From Latescibacteria bacterium UBA6620 (GTDB taxonomy: Bacteria > Latescibacterota > UBA2968), in assembly GCA_002433075.1 (NCBI GenBank), contig DJHM01000041.1:1-64000 (forward strand): a stretch of 64,000 nt of DNA, given 5' to 3'. Shown in pieces: positions 34,365-42,991 of the stretch. Position 1 is the first letter of the stretch; every line of letters begins with the position of its first letter. Below the pieces are notes generated by a model. That model had not been told where the DNA came from. It did not search any database and saw only the letters and a program-made list of their open reading frames with translations. The translations under genes were made by a program, and so were the position numbers.

Positions 34365-35438
34365 GTGAAAATCACCGACGTGAAATTGTATCCCGTGGGA
34401 ACCCGACGTGAAACCGGCGGCATCTCTCCCCACATCATTGTCACGATGGCCACCGATGACGGCCCGATTGGCGTCGGCGAAATGTCCGACCTCGCCCACA
34501 ACCCCGCTTTGCCCGATGTCGATTATCTGGAGTACACGCTAAACAAGCGTCTCTCGGGTGCGGATCCCTTCGATCCGGAGAGAATCGACCCGGTTGTTGA
34601 CGGGTTCCAGGCTCCCCTGGGGGCCGGCATCGATACGGCGATTCACGACCTCCGCGGAAAAATCCTGGGGGTACCCGTCCACGATCTCTATGGGGGCGCC
34701 TACCGGGACCGCTACAAGATCTGTTACCCCATCTTCCGACAAATGGACATGTCGCAGTTCGACCTGAACCTCGATCGGGTAAAACGGATGTTAGACCTCG
34801 GATTCGACCTCTTCCGATTCTACGTCGGCGGCGACGTAGACATCGACGACAAGCTGTTCCGTCAACTCCGGGACAATCACGGCGACGCCTTCAAAGTGAA
34901 GTCCCTCGATTTCAGCAATCGGCTGGACTGGAAATCGTGCGTCGCCGCCGTGGAGCGCCTCGCGTGGGTTGAGCCGATGTTAGTCGAGAGTCCCGCCAAA
35001 GACATCATAGGGAAGGCGAAAGCGCGTGAGCGCATCCCCTTCCCCGTCAGCGAGCACTGCAACAGTGTGGAAGAGGCCATCGCCTTTGCCGACTCCGTCG
35101 ACATTCTGAATATCCAGGTCAGCTCCGCAGGGATTCGCAGAATGCGAGAAGTCTTCGCGACCGCACAGGGGCTTGGGCTCAAGACCTTGATCGGAACAAC
35201 ACAGGAACTCTCGATCGGCGTTTCTGCCCAGGGACACCTCGGCGCCTCGGTTCCCAACCTGGACTTCCCGGGAGATGCGGCTGGCGCCCAGCTCTATCTG
35301 GAAGACGTCGTCGTGGACCGTGTGAAGTACGACAACGGACACCTCGTGGTCCCCAAAGGTCCAGGCCTTGGCATGGAACTCGATCAGGAGAGCTTGTCGA
35401 AACTGGGCAGCCGCACCTGGGACATTCTGAAAAAGTAG
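34365..35438 (+). CDS. Enolase-superfamily protein lacking the Lys-x-Lys motif, paralogue 1
   Basis: A 357-residue protein; GTG 34365 with GGAGG upstream. It has the superfamily layout: MKITDVKLYPVG, a capping domain with ESPAGI-like helix AGIDTAIHDLRGKILGVPVH, and closing GPGLGMELDQES. Metal-ligand candidates are Asp in SLDFSN, Glu in LVESPAKD and Glu in VSEHCN. Where most mandelate-racemase-type members have Lys-x-Lys it has FRFY (Arg151). The 54960 protein shares this (IRYY) as well as ESPxK and ISEH, so the two form one divergent subgroup. Chemistry without the Lys base must differ, or another residue serves. It leads a tight run with CocE and a second hydrolase. Confidence 0.8.
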   Translation: MKITDVKLYPVGTRRETGGISPHIIVTMATDDGPIGVGEMSDLAHNPALPDVDYLEYTLNKRLSGADPFDPERIDPVVDGFQAPLGAGIDTAIHDLRGKILGVPVHDLYGGAYRDRYKICYPIFRQMDMSQFDLNLDRVKRMLDLGFDLFRFYVGGDVDIDDKLFRQLRDNHGDAFKVKSLDFSNRLDWKSCVAAVERLAWVEPMLVESPAKDIIGKAKARERIPFPVSEHCNSVEEAIAFADSVDILNIQVSSAGIRRMREVFATAQGLGLKTLIGTTQELSIGVSAQGHLGASVPNLDFPGDAAGAQLYLEDVVVDRVKYDNGHLVVPKGPGLGMELDQESLSKLGSRTWDILKK

Positions 35439-35446
35439 GCCACACC

Positions 35447-37339
35447 ATGCCCTTCTCCTCCGAGCCCCTCTACGAAGTCGACATCGAACAGGATGTCATG
35501 ATCCCCATGCGCGACGGGGTCCGTCTCGCGACCCACGTCTACTTTCCTGCCAAAGACGGAGAACGTCTCCCGGGCGCCCACCCCGTGGTCCTCAATCGTA
35601 CCCCGTACCGGAAAGAGGACACGGAGGAAGCGTCGGGGTTCAACCGCTTCTTCGCCCAGCGCGGCTATATTGCAGTCAGCCAGGATTGTCGCGGTACGTT
35701 CAAATCGGAAGGTGATGTCGATTTCCTCGTTCCGGAGGCCGAGGACGGGTTCGACACACTCGCGTGGTGCGACCAGCAACCCTGGTCGAACGGAAAGGTC
35801 GGATCGTGGGGTACCTCGTGGTCCGGTTGGACGCAGACCGCGATGGCGGCCCTCGGCCCCTCCAATCTCGTTTCCATGGTACCAAACATGAGTGGCGCCA
35901 TCGCCCACGAGAGCTCGGTCCGCCACGGCGGGACGCTCGAACTCCGCTTCCTTGCCTGGGCGTTCTGGCATTCGGCGACCAACACGCAGGCGAAGTTGAA
36001 ATCCGATCCGACCCTCGACGGCGCCCTCAACCTCGGGGCAACCTCCTTCGCCGACTGGATCACCCGGATGCCCCTCCGGAAGGGTCAGACCCAGTTGAAG
36101 CTCGTTCCCGCCTACGAGGAATGGGCCTTCAAGATCTACACCGAGTCTGATTTCACAGATTACTGGAAGCATCCGAGCCTGGCGCCCGCACTCTATTGGG
36201 ACGACTTCCCCGATGCGGCCATTCAGATTGTCGGTGGATGGTACGATTCGTACACAAGGGCCACGCTCCAGAACTACGTCGGATTGTCTTCCAGAAAGAA
36301 AGGGCCCGTACGGGTCCTGGTCGGTCCGTGGACACACGGCTCGAACACACTCGATCTATCCTATGCGGGAGACGTGGAATTCGGACCCGATGCGGCCCTG
36401 AACACCTTCCGCGATCTGCATCTCGCGTGGTTCGACTGGTCGCTCAAAGGTCAAGACAGCGAGCTTGCTGACGCGGCCCCCGTCCGGATCTTCGTCATGG
36501 GAGGCGGCGACGGACACCGCACGGGATCGGGACGACTCTTTCACGGGGGCCAATGGCGCGACGAGAACGAATGGCCGCTCGATCGAACCGATTACACACC
36601 CTATTTCATCCACCCGGACAGCACCCTCTCTCCAGAACGATCTTCCCAGGAGGGCGAGACCACATATCGGTTCGATCCGTCCGATCCGGTTCCGTCGATC
36701 GGGGGGAATGTCTCCTCCCTCAGTGCACTCGACCCGTTGCCGCTCGGAATCGCGGATCCCGCCTATGGGCCTCGAGGCATCCGGATCCACAACGTCATGT
36801 CCCCAGGCGGGTTCGATCAGGTCGAGTCATCCGGGTTCTACGGATGCAAGCCGCCCTATCTCCCCCTGGGTACCCGACGTGACATACTCGTCTACCAGAC
36901 AGATCCGCTGGACAAAGATCTCGAAGTCACCGGTCCGATTGACGTAAAACTCTGGGTTTCCTCCTCCGCCCCGGACACGGATTTCACCGCCAAGTTGATC
37001 GATGTCTACCCGCCGAATCCGTGGTACCCGAACGGCTACGCCCTCAACATAACGGACAGCATCCTTCGTCTTCGATATCGAAACGGTGGCCAGACAAATT
37101 TCCTGCCCCCTGGTGACATCGCCGAAATCACCATCACGCTTTATCCGACCAGTAACCTGTTCCAGGCCGGTCACCGGATTCGCCTGGACATCTCCAGTTC
37201 GAACTTTCCTCGATTCGACGTCAATCCGAACACGGGTGACCCAATTGGCACAGAGCGACGTCGCCAAGGTGCTGACAACACCGTGTATCACGGACCGACC
37301 CGCTCGTCACACATACTCCTGCCCGTCATCCCTGGCTGA
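35447..37339 (+). CDS. CocE/NonD family alpha/beta hydrolase, long form
   Basis: A 630-residue serine hydrolase, the longest of the four here, ATG start 8 bases after the enolase-like gene. MIPMRDGVRLATHVYFP and QDCRGTFKSEGD are typical. The nucleophile is Ser124 in GTSWSG, where Trp replaces the usual Tyr. VGGWYDSY gives the Asp and GPWTHGSN the His. The C-terminal jelly roll is extended by an insert around SALDPLPLGIADPAYGPRG. It ends GHRIRLDISSSNFPRF. The next hydrolase gene starts 2 bases after its stop. It would cleave an ester or amide linked to the enolase-type enzyme's substrate. Confidence 0.88.
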   Translation: MPFSSEPLYEVDIEQDVMIPMRDGVRLATHVYFPAKDGERLPGAHPVVLNRTPYRKEDTEEASGFNRFFAQRGYIAVSQDCRGTFKSEGDVDFLVPEAEDGFDTLAWCDQQPWSNGKVGSWGTSWSGWTQTAMAALGPSNLVSMVPNMSGAIAHESSVRHGGTLELRFLAWAFWHSATNTQAKLKSDPTLDGALNLGATSFADWITRMPLRKGQTQLKLVPAYEEWAFKIYTESDFTDYWKHPSLAPALYWDDFPDAAIQIVGGWYDSYTRATLQNYVGLSSRKKGPVRVLVGPWTHGSNTLDLSYAGDVEFGPDAALNTFRDLHLAWFDWSLKGQDSELADAAPVRIFVMGGGDGHRTGSGRLFHGGQWRDENEWPLDRTDYTPYFIHPDSTLSPERSSQEGETTYRFDPSDPVPSIGGNVSSLSALDPLPLGIADPAYGPRGIRIHNVMSPGGFDQVESSGFYGCKPPYLPLGTRRDILVYQTDPLDKDLEVTGPIDVKLWVSSSAPDTDFTAKLIDVYPPNPWYPNGYALNITDSILRLRYRNGGQTNFLPPGDIAEITITLYPTSNLFQAGHRIRLDISSSNFPRFDVNPNTGDPIGTERRRQGADNTVYHGPTRSSHILLPVIPG

Positions 37340-37341
37340 CC

Positions 37342-38307
37342 ATGCCCAACAACATCGTCCCCCACGATATAGCCCCCGCCTATCCCGTTGACGTCGCCGA
37401 CGAGGATGTCAGGGACAAGCTCATCGAGCTCCACGGCTTGCCCGACATCCCCGAGCGCGTGAACTGCAATCGCGGGCACGTCGAAGAAACGGACGGCCTC
37501 CGTATTACTCAGCTGAGCTACACGAACTCTCTGGGCGAGTCCGTACCCGGTATCCTGATGGACCCTCTCGACGCGGCGCAAGGTCGTCCCGGCATCGCGT
37601 GTGTGTCCGGAACCGGCGGATCGGCCGAGCGCGTTTCTCATCCTGATTTCCATCAGTCTCCAGACGGCCCCCTCATCGGCTGGGGGCGCGAACTCGCCCG
37701 CCGGGGCTTCACGGCACTCGCCATTTCTGCCAAGGGCACCGAGGGTCGACGCACGAGCGCCAACGACTGGGCCCTCGAAAACAAACATCTCGCCCCCTAC
37801 GGTCGGACGCAGATGGGGGTTCTCGTCGAAGAGACGCTACTTGCCACCCGAATCCTGCAGGCAACCGACGGCATCGACTCCGAACGGATCGGGCTCACCG
37901 GGATGTCTCTCGGAGGGAATGCCACGTGGTACGGTATGGCCTGCGCCCCGTGGATCGCCGCCGGCGTCCCTGTCTGCGGCGGTGTCGGCAGCCTCGCTCA
38001 GGTCATCCACCACGGAGACCCTGAACGGCACAGCGCCTACTATTACATCCCCGGCATGTTGCGCTTCTTCGACCACGCCCGGATCGTCGCCAACTGCATG
38101 CCGCCCCGTCCCTTCCTGATGATTTCACCCACCAGAGATGAAGACATGCCCCAGGCCGGTGTCGACGAACTCATTCCCGTCGTGTCGGAGGCCTACAAAG
38201 CCGCCGGCCACCCGGATCGCTTCGAAGTCCGTCAGCCCGAGGGAAACCACCAATTCCTCGTCCAGTACTTCGAGTGGATGGTAGACTGGTTCGGGAAACA
38301 CCTGTAG
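37342..38307 (+). CDS. Dienelactone-hydrolase-like alpha/beta hydrolase
   Basis: A 321-residue cytoplasmic hydrolase, ATG start 2 bases after the CocE gene, so they are probably translationally coupled. The nucleophile elbow is GMSLGG. A candidate Asp is in SPTRDEDMP and the His in EGNHQF at the end, in the order expected for the fold. The region RPGIACVSGTGGSAERVS supplies the oxyanion-hole strand. It resembles Abhydrolase_7/acetyl-xylan-esterase-like proteins. Probable role: deacylation of a sugar or lactone opening. Exact substrate unknown. Confidence 0.82.
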   Translation: MPNNIVPHDIAPAYPVDVADEDVRDKLIELHGLPDIPERVNCNRGHVEETDGLRITQLSYTNSLGESVPGILMDPLDAAQGRPGIACVSGTGGSAERVSHPDFHQSPDGPLIGWGRELARRGFTALAISAKGTEGRRTSANDWALENKHLAPYGRTQMGVLVEETLLATRILQATDGIDSERIGLTGMSLGGNATWYGMACAPWIAAGVPVCGGVGSLAQVIHHGDPERHSAYYYIPGMLRFFDHARIVANCMPPRPFLMISPTRDEDMPQAGVDELIPVVSEAYKAAGHPDRFEVRQPEGNHQFLVQYFEWMVDWFGKHL

Positions 38308-38475
38308 AGGCTGAGGGGGAGAGCGGGGGTGGGGTGAGCGGGTGCCTACAGCCCTGTCCGCCCGCGGCCGGCAGTCGGCGGCCGGCGGATGTTTCCGCTT
38401 GCCATATGGCCCTGCCGGGGGCAGCATGGAGGCTGTTGTGCGCTTACCAATCACACCCATCCCCGAGGAGAATCG

Positions 38476-39264
38476 ATGAAGCCCAATATCATCCGCGAAA
38501 AGCTCGACGCGGGACAGCCCACCATCGGAACCCGCATACACTCCCATTGGCCCGCGATCGTGGAAGTCGTCGGTCACACGGGCCTCTACGACTACGTCGA
38601 GTACGTGGGCGAATATGGAACGTTCACATCTCACGACCTGGACAACCTGTGCCGGGCCGCCGAGCTCTACGACCTGGGAATGATGTTCAAGATCGACCAG
38701 GCCAATCAGCATTACCTCTCGCAACGCGCCATTGGCTCCGGCTTCGGCGCCGTCCTCTTCACCGATTGCCGTACGGCCGAAGATGCGGAGACCTGCGTTC
38801 GGATCACCAGTCCCGACACACCTCAAGACAACGGTCGCTACAGCTCCTACATGCGACGGAACTGTTACATGGGCTACGGTGGCGGACCCGCATACGTCGA
38901 TGCCATGCGGAACACGGTCGTCAACCTGATGATCGAAAAGGGTGAAGCCGTCAAGAATCTCGAAGCCATTCTCTCCGTCAAGGGTGTCGACATGGTCCAG
39001 TGGGGTCCGTCCGACTATTCGATGAGCGTTGGACTGGCCGGCAACCGAGAGGATCCCTCCATCGCCGATGCCAAAGCAGAGGTCTTCAAGACGGCGCTGT
39101 CGATGGGCGTGCAGCCGCGTGCGGAAATCACGACTCCGGACCAGGCGAAGGAGTATCTCGACATGGGGGTTCGGCACTTCAACATGGGCGTCGACATCTC
39201 GGTCCTCTACGGCTGGTGGCAGAACAACGGAGAAGAGCTCAAGAAGGCAGTTGAAGGCGCATGA
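38476..39264 (+). CDS. HpcH/HpaI family aldolase
   Basis: A 262-residue class II pyruvate aldolase-like protein; GAGGAG at 38465-38470 precedes the ATG. Family landmarks: TIGTRIHSHWPAIVEVVG at the N-terminus, MIEKGEAVKNLEAIL (normally MIETxxAV with the metal-binding Glu) and GVDMVQWGPSDYSMSVGL (Asp metal ligand and substrate loop). Members cleave 2-keto-3-deoxy sugar acids to pyruvate and an aldehyde, for example 2-keto-3-deoxy-L-rhamnonate aldolase. Placed directly upstream of five UxuA-like dehydratases and near seven enolase-type dehydratases, it is the natural next step for their products. Confidence 0.87.
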   Translation: MKPNIIREKLDAGQPTIGTRIHSHWPAIVEVVGHTGLYDYVEYVGEYGTFTSHDLDNLCRAAELYDLGMMFKIDQANQHYLSQRAIGSGFGAVLFTDCRTAEDAETCVRITSPDTPQDNGRYSSYMRRNCYMGYGGGPAYVDAMRNTVVNLMIEKGEAVKNLEAILSVKGVDMVQWGPSDYSMSVGLAGNREDPSIADAKAEVFKTALSMGVQPRAEITTPDQAKEYLDMGVRHFNMGVDISVLYGWWQNNGEELKKAVEGA

Positions 39265-39350
39265 CCGAAACGTCGGAGGTAGAGTGACCTGACTTCCCGA
39301 CCCGTTCCACACAGTCAAATCAGGATCATCATCTCCCGCCAGGAGTCATC

Positions 39351-40361
39351 GTGTATATCGGCACTCAGGGCAATCCAAACGAAGAAGAAGATCTCATCCG
39401 GCTCACCCAGCTGGGTATCAACAACATCGGTGCGAATCCGAAAGAACCGATGAAGGAGTGGACGGTCGACCTGCTGACCAGCTACATCGAGCGCTGCGCC
39501 AAGGTCGGAGTCCGCATGGAGATGATGCACATCATCGGTTCGGGCAACGCGCTCCGAAATGAAGAGACGGGCGCCATATTCTTGAAGCCCAGCGACGAGC
39601 GGGAGCGACAACTCGACCTCGTGTGTGACGTCATTCGCACGGCCAGCCAGGCCGGGATCCGGGGACTCAATTACAACATCACCATCCTCGGTCATCTCCG
39701 TACGTCACGCAAAACCGGACGAGGCGGTGCCAGTCTCTCCTCGTTCGATTACGATGAACTGCTCGACAAGGGAACGGACCGCGAACCGGAAGAAACGCGG
39801 TTCAGTGAATTCCAGGATGGACCTGCGGATGCGGACGAGATGTGGGAGCGGATCAACTACTGGCTGCAACGCGTGGTGCCGGTCGCCGAGGAGTACAAAG
39901 TTCAGCTGGCGTGCCATCCTGCCGATCCTGGCATCGGCGTCGGCGAGACCTATCGCGGAGTAGATCGTGTGATGGGCATGAGCGAGGGGTTCAAGAAGCT
40001 GATCGACCTCTACGACAGCCCGTACAATGGCATCAACTTCTGCGTCGGATGTATGTCCGAGCAGCTCGAGAATCCAGGAGAGGACGTCTACGACATCATC
40101 CGCTACTTCGGTGAGCGAAAGAAGATCTTCAACATTCACTACCGGAACATCAAAGGCGGGCTTCGCAAGTTCGTCGAGGTCTTCCCGGACGAGGGCGACG
40201 TCGATATGCTCAAGGCGCTCCGGACGCTGAAGGACGTGGGGTATCCCTACATGATCCAGCCAGACCACGTTCCCCTGATCAGCGGTCCGGAGCCGCACAA
40301 AGTCGCGATCGCCTACACCTTCGGTTACATCCACGCGATGTTGCAGGCCGTCGAGGCATAG
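39351..40361 (+). CDS. UxuA/ManD-like mannonate dehydratase family, tandem copy 1
   Basis: A 336-residue TIM-barrel dehydratase-like protein, GTG start with AGGAG six bases upstream. The metal quartet of mannonate dehydratase is conserved: His189 (CHPADPG), Cys231 (NFCVGC), His263 (NIHYRN) and Asp305 with His306 (QPDHVP). Spacing fits Streptococcus suis ManD (His199, Cys237, His264, Asp310). The FVEVFPDEGDVDM segment matches the UxuA region FHEAxHxxGDVDM. Expected reaction: dehydration of an aldonate such as D-mannonate to 2-keto-3-deoxygluconate with Mn2+. It is the first of five paralogues in a row; the aldolase lies just upstream. The overall N-terminus differs from E. coli UxuA, so the substrate may not be mannonate. 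Confidence 0.82.
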   Translation: MYIGTQGNPNEEEDLIRLTQLGINNIGANPKEPMKEWTVDLLTSYIERCAKVGVRMEMMHIIGSGNALRNEETGAIFLKPSDERERQLDLVCDVIRTASQAGIRGLNYNITILGHLRTSRKTGRGGASLSSFDYDELLDKGTDREPEETRFSEFQDGPADADEMWERINYWLQRVVPVAEEYKVQLACHPADPGIGVGETYRGVDRVMGMSEGFKKLIDLYDSPYNGINFCVGCMSEQLENPGEDVYDIIRYFGERKKIFNIHYRNIKGGLRKFVEVFPDEGDVDMLKALRTLKDVGYPYMIQPDHVPLISGPEPHKVAIAYTFGYIHAMLQAVEA

Positions 40362-40363
40362 TC

Positions 40364-40379
40364 GCGGCCTTCAGGCCGC
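40364..40379. repeat. Hairpin just after the stop of tandem copy 1
   Basis: GCGGCC, loop TTCA, GGCCGC, starting 3 bases after the TAG. No T-run follows, so it is not a standard terminator. The spacer 40362-40503 continues with GCCCGCCATAGCCTCCGGCG, related to a block near 32658 in the other orientation. No gene here. Confidence 0.5.
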
Positions 40380-40503
40380 ATTCATACGACGACCCTTACC
40401 TGCCTGCCCGCCATAGCCTCCGGCGGCGGCGGGACCGCTCATCAGGGACTGCCTTCGTCAGGGCACTCAGGCAGTGTACCCCTCGCGAAGAGGAGAGTGT
40501 AAA

Positions 40504-41517
40504 ATGTACATAGGTACCCAGGGCATTCGACCCGTTGAAGAAGAACTCGTGCAGCTCGCCCAGCTCGGTGTGAATAACATCGACACCACGCCCTCCGAGC
40601 CGCTTAGCGAGTGGACACCGGATCTCTTGACCAGCTATGTCGAGCGCTGTGCGAAGTACGACATCAAGCTCGAAATGATGCACATGCTCGGCTCGGGCAA
40701 CGCGTTGCGGAACGAGGAGACAGGCGCCCTCTTTCTGAAGCCGAGTGATAAGCGCGAGGAACAGCTTGATCTCATCTGCAACGTCATCCGCGCAGCCGGC
40801 GGGGCGGGCATACGGGGTCTGAACTACAACATCACCATCCTCGGCCATCTCCGAACCGCCCGTACGACCGGTCGAGGTGGCGCCAGCCTCTCGAGCTTTG
40901 ACTACGCGGAGCTTCTCGACAAAGGCTCTGAGCGCGAACCCGAGGAGACGCGGTTCATCGAGTTTCAGGACGGGCCCGCGGATGCAGACGAGATGTGGGA
41001 GCGCATCGATTACTGGTTGAAGCGGGTCGTTCCCGTCGCGGAGGAGTACAAAGTCCAGCTCGCGTGTCATCCGGCCGATCCGGGCATCGGACTTGGAACG
41101 ATCTACCGTGGCGTCGATCGTGTGATGGGCATGTCCGAAGGATTCAAGAAGCTGGTCGACCTCTACGACAGCCCTTACAACGGCATCAACTTCTGCGTTG
41201 GATGTATGTCGGAACAGCTGGAGAATCCGGGCGAAGATGTCTACGACGTTATTCGCTACTTCGGTGAGCGAAAGAAGATCTTCAACATCCATTACCGGAA
41301 CATCAAGGGAGGGCTACGGAAATTCGTGGAGGTCTTTCCCGATGAGGGTGATGTCGACATGATGAAAGCCCTGCAGACCCTGAAAGACGTCGACTATCCC
41401 TACATGATCATGCCGGACCACGTGCCCCAGATTTCGGGTCCCGAACCACGGAAGGTCGCCTTCGCCTACACCTTCGGCTACATCCACGCGATGTTGCAGG
41501 CCGTCGGTGCGGAATGA
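40504..41517 (+). CDS. UxuA/ManD-like mannonate dehydratase family, tandem copy 2
   Basis: A 337-residue paralogue of copy 1. The ATG at 40504 follows AGGAGAG. It is very close to copy 1 over its length, with the same HMLGSGNALRNEETGA N-terminal loop, GRGGASLSSFDYAELLDKG, CHPADPGIG, NFCVGCMSEQ, NIHYRNIKGG and MPDHVP. All four metal ligands and the catalytic His are present. Copies 1-3 form one subgroup (LRKFVEVFPDEG) and copies 4-5 another (LNNFSEVFPDEG). Probably active on a closely related aldonate or uronate-derived acid. Confidence 0.82.
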   Translation: MYIGTQGIRPVEEELVQLAQLGVNNIDTTPSEPLSEWTPDLLTSYVERCAKYDIKLEMMHMLGSGNALRNEETGALFLKPSDKREEQLDLICNVIRAAGGAGIRGLNYNITILGHLRTARTTGRGGASLSSFDYAELLDKGSEREPEETRFIEFQDGPADADEMWERIDYWLKRVVPVAEEYKVQLACHPADPGIGLGTIYRGVDRVMGMSEGFKKLVDLYDSPYNGINFCVGCMSEQLENPGEDVYDVIRYFGERKKIFNIHYRNIKGGLRKFVEVFPDEGDVDMMKALQTLKDVDYPYMIMPDHVPQISGPEPRKVAFAYTFGYIHAMLQAVGAE

Positions 41518-41548
41518 CAGGAATCGGCCTGCGATACATGAGGGAAAA

Positions 41549-41600
41549 CGCTGATGTGCCGAGGAATCCCTCTTCGTATCTGGAGGGGCACTGAAGCAGG
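41549..41600. repeat. Repeated spacer block before tandem copy 3
   Basis: CGCTGATGTGCCGAGGAATC and following CCTCTTCGTATCTGGAGGGG resemble 42861-42909 (ACTGAACGTGCCGAGGGATC then TCTCCTCGCGACTGGAGG). Both lie in spacers between UxuA-like genes and belong to a GCCGAGGGATC-type interspersed repeat. The remainder of this 263-base spacer (to 41780) shows no gene; it contains another AAGGGATCCCTC at about 41629. Confidence 0.55.
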
Positions 41601-41780
41601 AGGTGTCAGCAGGTCTGCTGCCCGCGACAAGGGATCCCTCAGCAGATCCACTTGGTACGTAACAGATTTTCGTCGTTCGTCTTGTTCTGCTTCGGGATGG
41701 CATCTTGTTCCGTGGCGGTCTCTCGATCACATAGTATCCATTTCGTAGTCGCATCATGCTCTCATAAGCAGGAGGAATAA

Positions 41781-42794
41781 ATGTATATCGGCACCCAAGG
41801 CAGTTTCCCCGAAGATCACGACCTCATCCAGCTCTCACAGCTGGGCGTCAACAACATCGACACGACGCCGAGTGAGCCGCAGAACGAGTGGACGACCGAT
41901 CTGCTAACGAGCCATCGGGAGCGCTGCGCGAAGTTCGGCATCAACCTGGAGATGACGCACGTCATCAGCTCCGGAAACTCGATGAACGACCCCGTCACGG
42001 GGAAAGTCTTTCACGGTCCCAGTGACGAACGGGAACGCCAGATCGACCTCGTCTGCGACATCATCCGGATGGCCAGCGAAGCCGGTCTCAGAGGGCTCAA
42101 CTACAATGCCACGCCGCTCGGGCACATGCGGACGACCAGCACCACCGGTCGAGGCGGTGCAAGGTTGTCCACGTTCGACTATGACGAATTTCTCGAGAAG
42201 GGTCGAGCCGGAGATCCTGAGGGAGCCAAGGATACCGTATTCGAGGGCGGCGCAGCCGACGCCGACGAGATGTGGGAACGTCTCGACCACTGGCTGAAGC
42301 GCGTCATCCCCGTCGCCGAGGAGTACAAGATCCAGATGGCGTGTCATCCTTCCGATCCGGGAATCGGTCTCGGCACGACCTACCGTGGTGTCGATCGCGT
42401 GATGGGAATGGTCGAAGGCTTCAAGAAGCTTGTCGATCTCTACGACAGCCCCTACAACGGGATCAACTTCTGCGTTGGCTGTATGTCCGAAGCGCTGGAG
42501 AACCCGGGCGAGGACGTCTACGATGTGATCCGCTATTTCGGAGAGCGGAAAAAGATCTTCAACATCCACTACCGGAATATCCGAGGCGGGCTCCGCAAGT
42601 TCGTCGAGGTCTTCCCCGATGAGGGCCACGTCGACATGCTCAAGGTCATGCAGACGTTGAAGGAAGTGGATTATCCCTACATGGTCATGCCGGACCACGT
42701 ACCCGGCATCTCCGGTCCCGAACCGGGCAAGGTCGCTTTCGCTTATACCTTCGGCTACATCCACGCGATGCTGCAGGCCGTTGGAGAAAAGTGA
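41781..42794 (+). CDS. UxuA/ManD-like mannonate dehydratase family, tandem copy 3
   Basis: A 337-residue paralogue; ATG with GGAGG ten bases upstream. Motifs CHPSDPGIGLG, NFCVGCMSEAL, NIHYRNIRGGLRKF and MPDHVPG keep all metal ligands. It differs from copies 1-2 in the N-terminal substrate loop (THVISSGNSMNDPVTGKVFHG instead of HIIGSGNALRNEETG), in NATPLGHMRT, and in an Ala/Gly-rich insertion region around KGRAGDPEGAKDT. It is transitional between the two subgroups: MSEAL as in copies 4-5, LRKFVEVF as in copies 1-2. Confidence 0.82.
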   Translation: MYIGTQGSFPEDHDLIQLSQLGVNNIDTTPSEPQNEWTTDLLTSHRERCAKFGINLEMTHVISSGNSMNDPVTGKVFHGPSDERERQIDLVCDIIRMASEAGLRGLNYNATPLGHMRTTSTTGRGGARLSTFDYDEFLEKGRAGDPEGAKDTVFEGGAADADEMWERLDHWLKRVIPVAEEYKIQMACHPSDPGIGLGTTYRGVDRVMGMVEGFKKLVDLYDSPYNGINFCVGCMSEALENPGEDVYDVIRYFGERKKIFNIHYRNIRGGLRKFVEVFPDEGHVDMLKVMQTLKEVDYPYMVMPDHVPGISGPEPGKVAFAYTFGYIHAMLQAVGEK

Positions 42795-42816
42795 CCGCCG
42801 ACCGCGTCGGCGGTCA
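42792..42816. repeat. Perfect hairpin that includes a stop codon
   Basis: TGACCGCCGAC, loop CGC, GTCGGCGGTCA: an 11-bp perfect stem whose first three bases are the TGA of tandem copy 3. No T-run follows. A second hairpin, stem TTCAGAACAA with loop CCTTCAT (42902-42928), lies in the same spacer, which has no gene. Confidence 0.65.
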
Positions 42817-42991
42817 TCCCGAGGCACCTTTGGGAATGGGCAGATTCAATTCACCAAAAGACTGAACGTGCCGAGGGATCTCTCCTCGCGACTGGAGGCG
42901 CTTCAGAACAACCTTCATTTGTTCTGAAAAACACAGGAACCAAAGGCTGTCGCTTTTTATCGATTGAACGGTTTAAAGGAGCACTACCGGT

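Noticed and set aside
40364..40379. Intrinsic terminator after tandem copy 1
   Set aside because: The stem is GC-rich but no T-run follows; it fits better with the spacer hairpin repeats.
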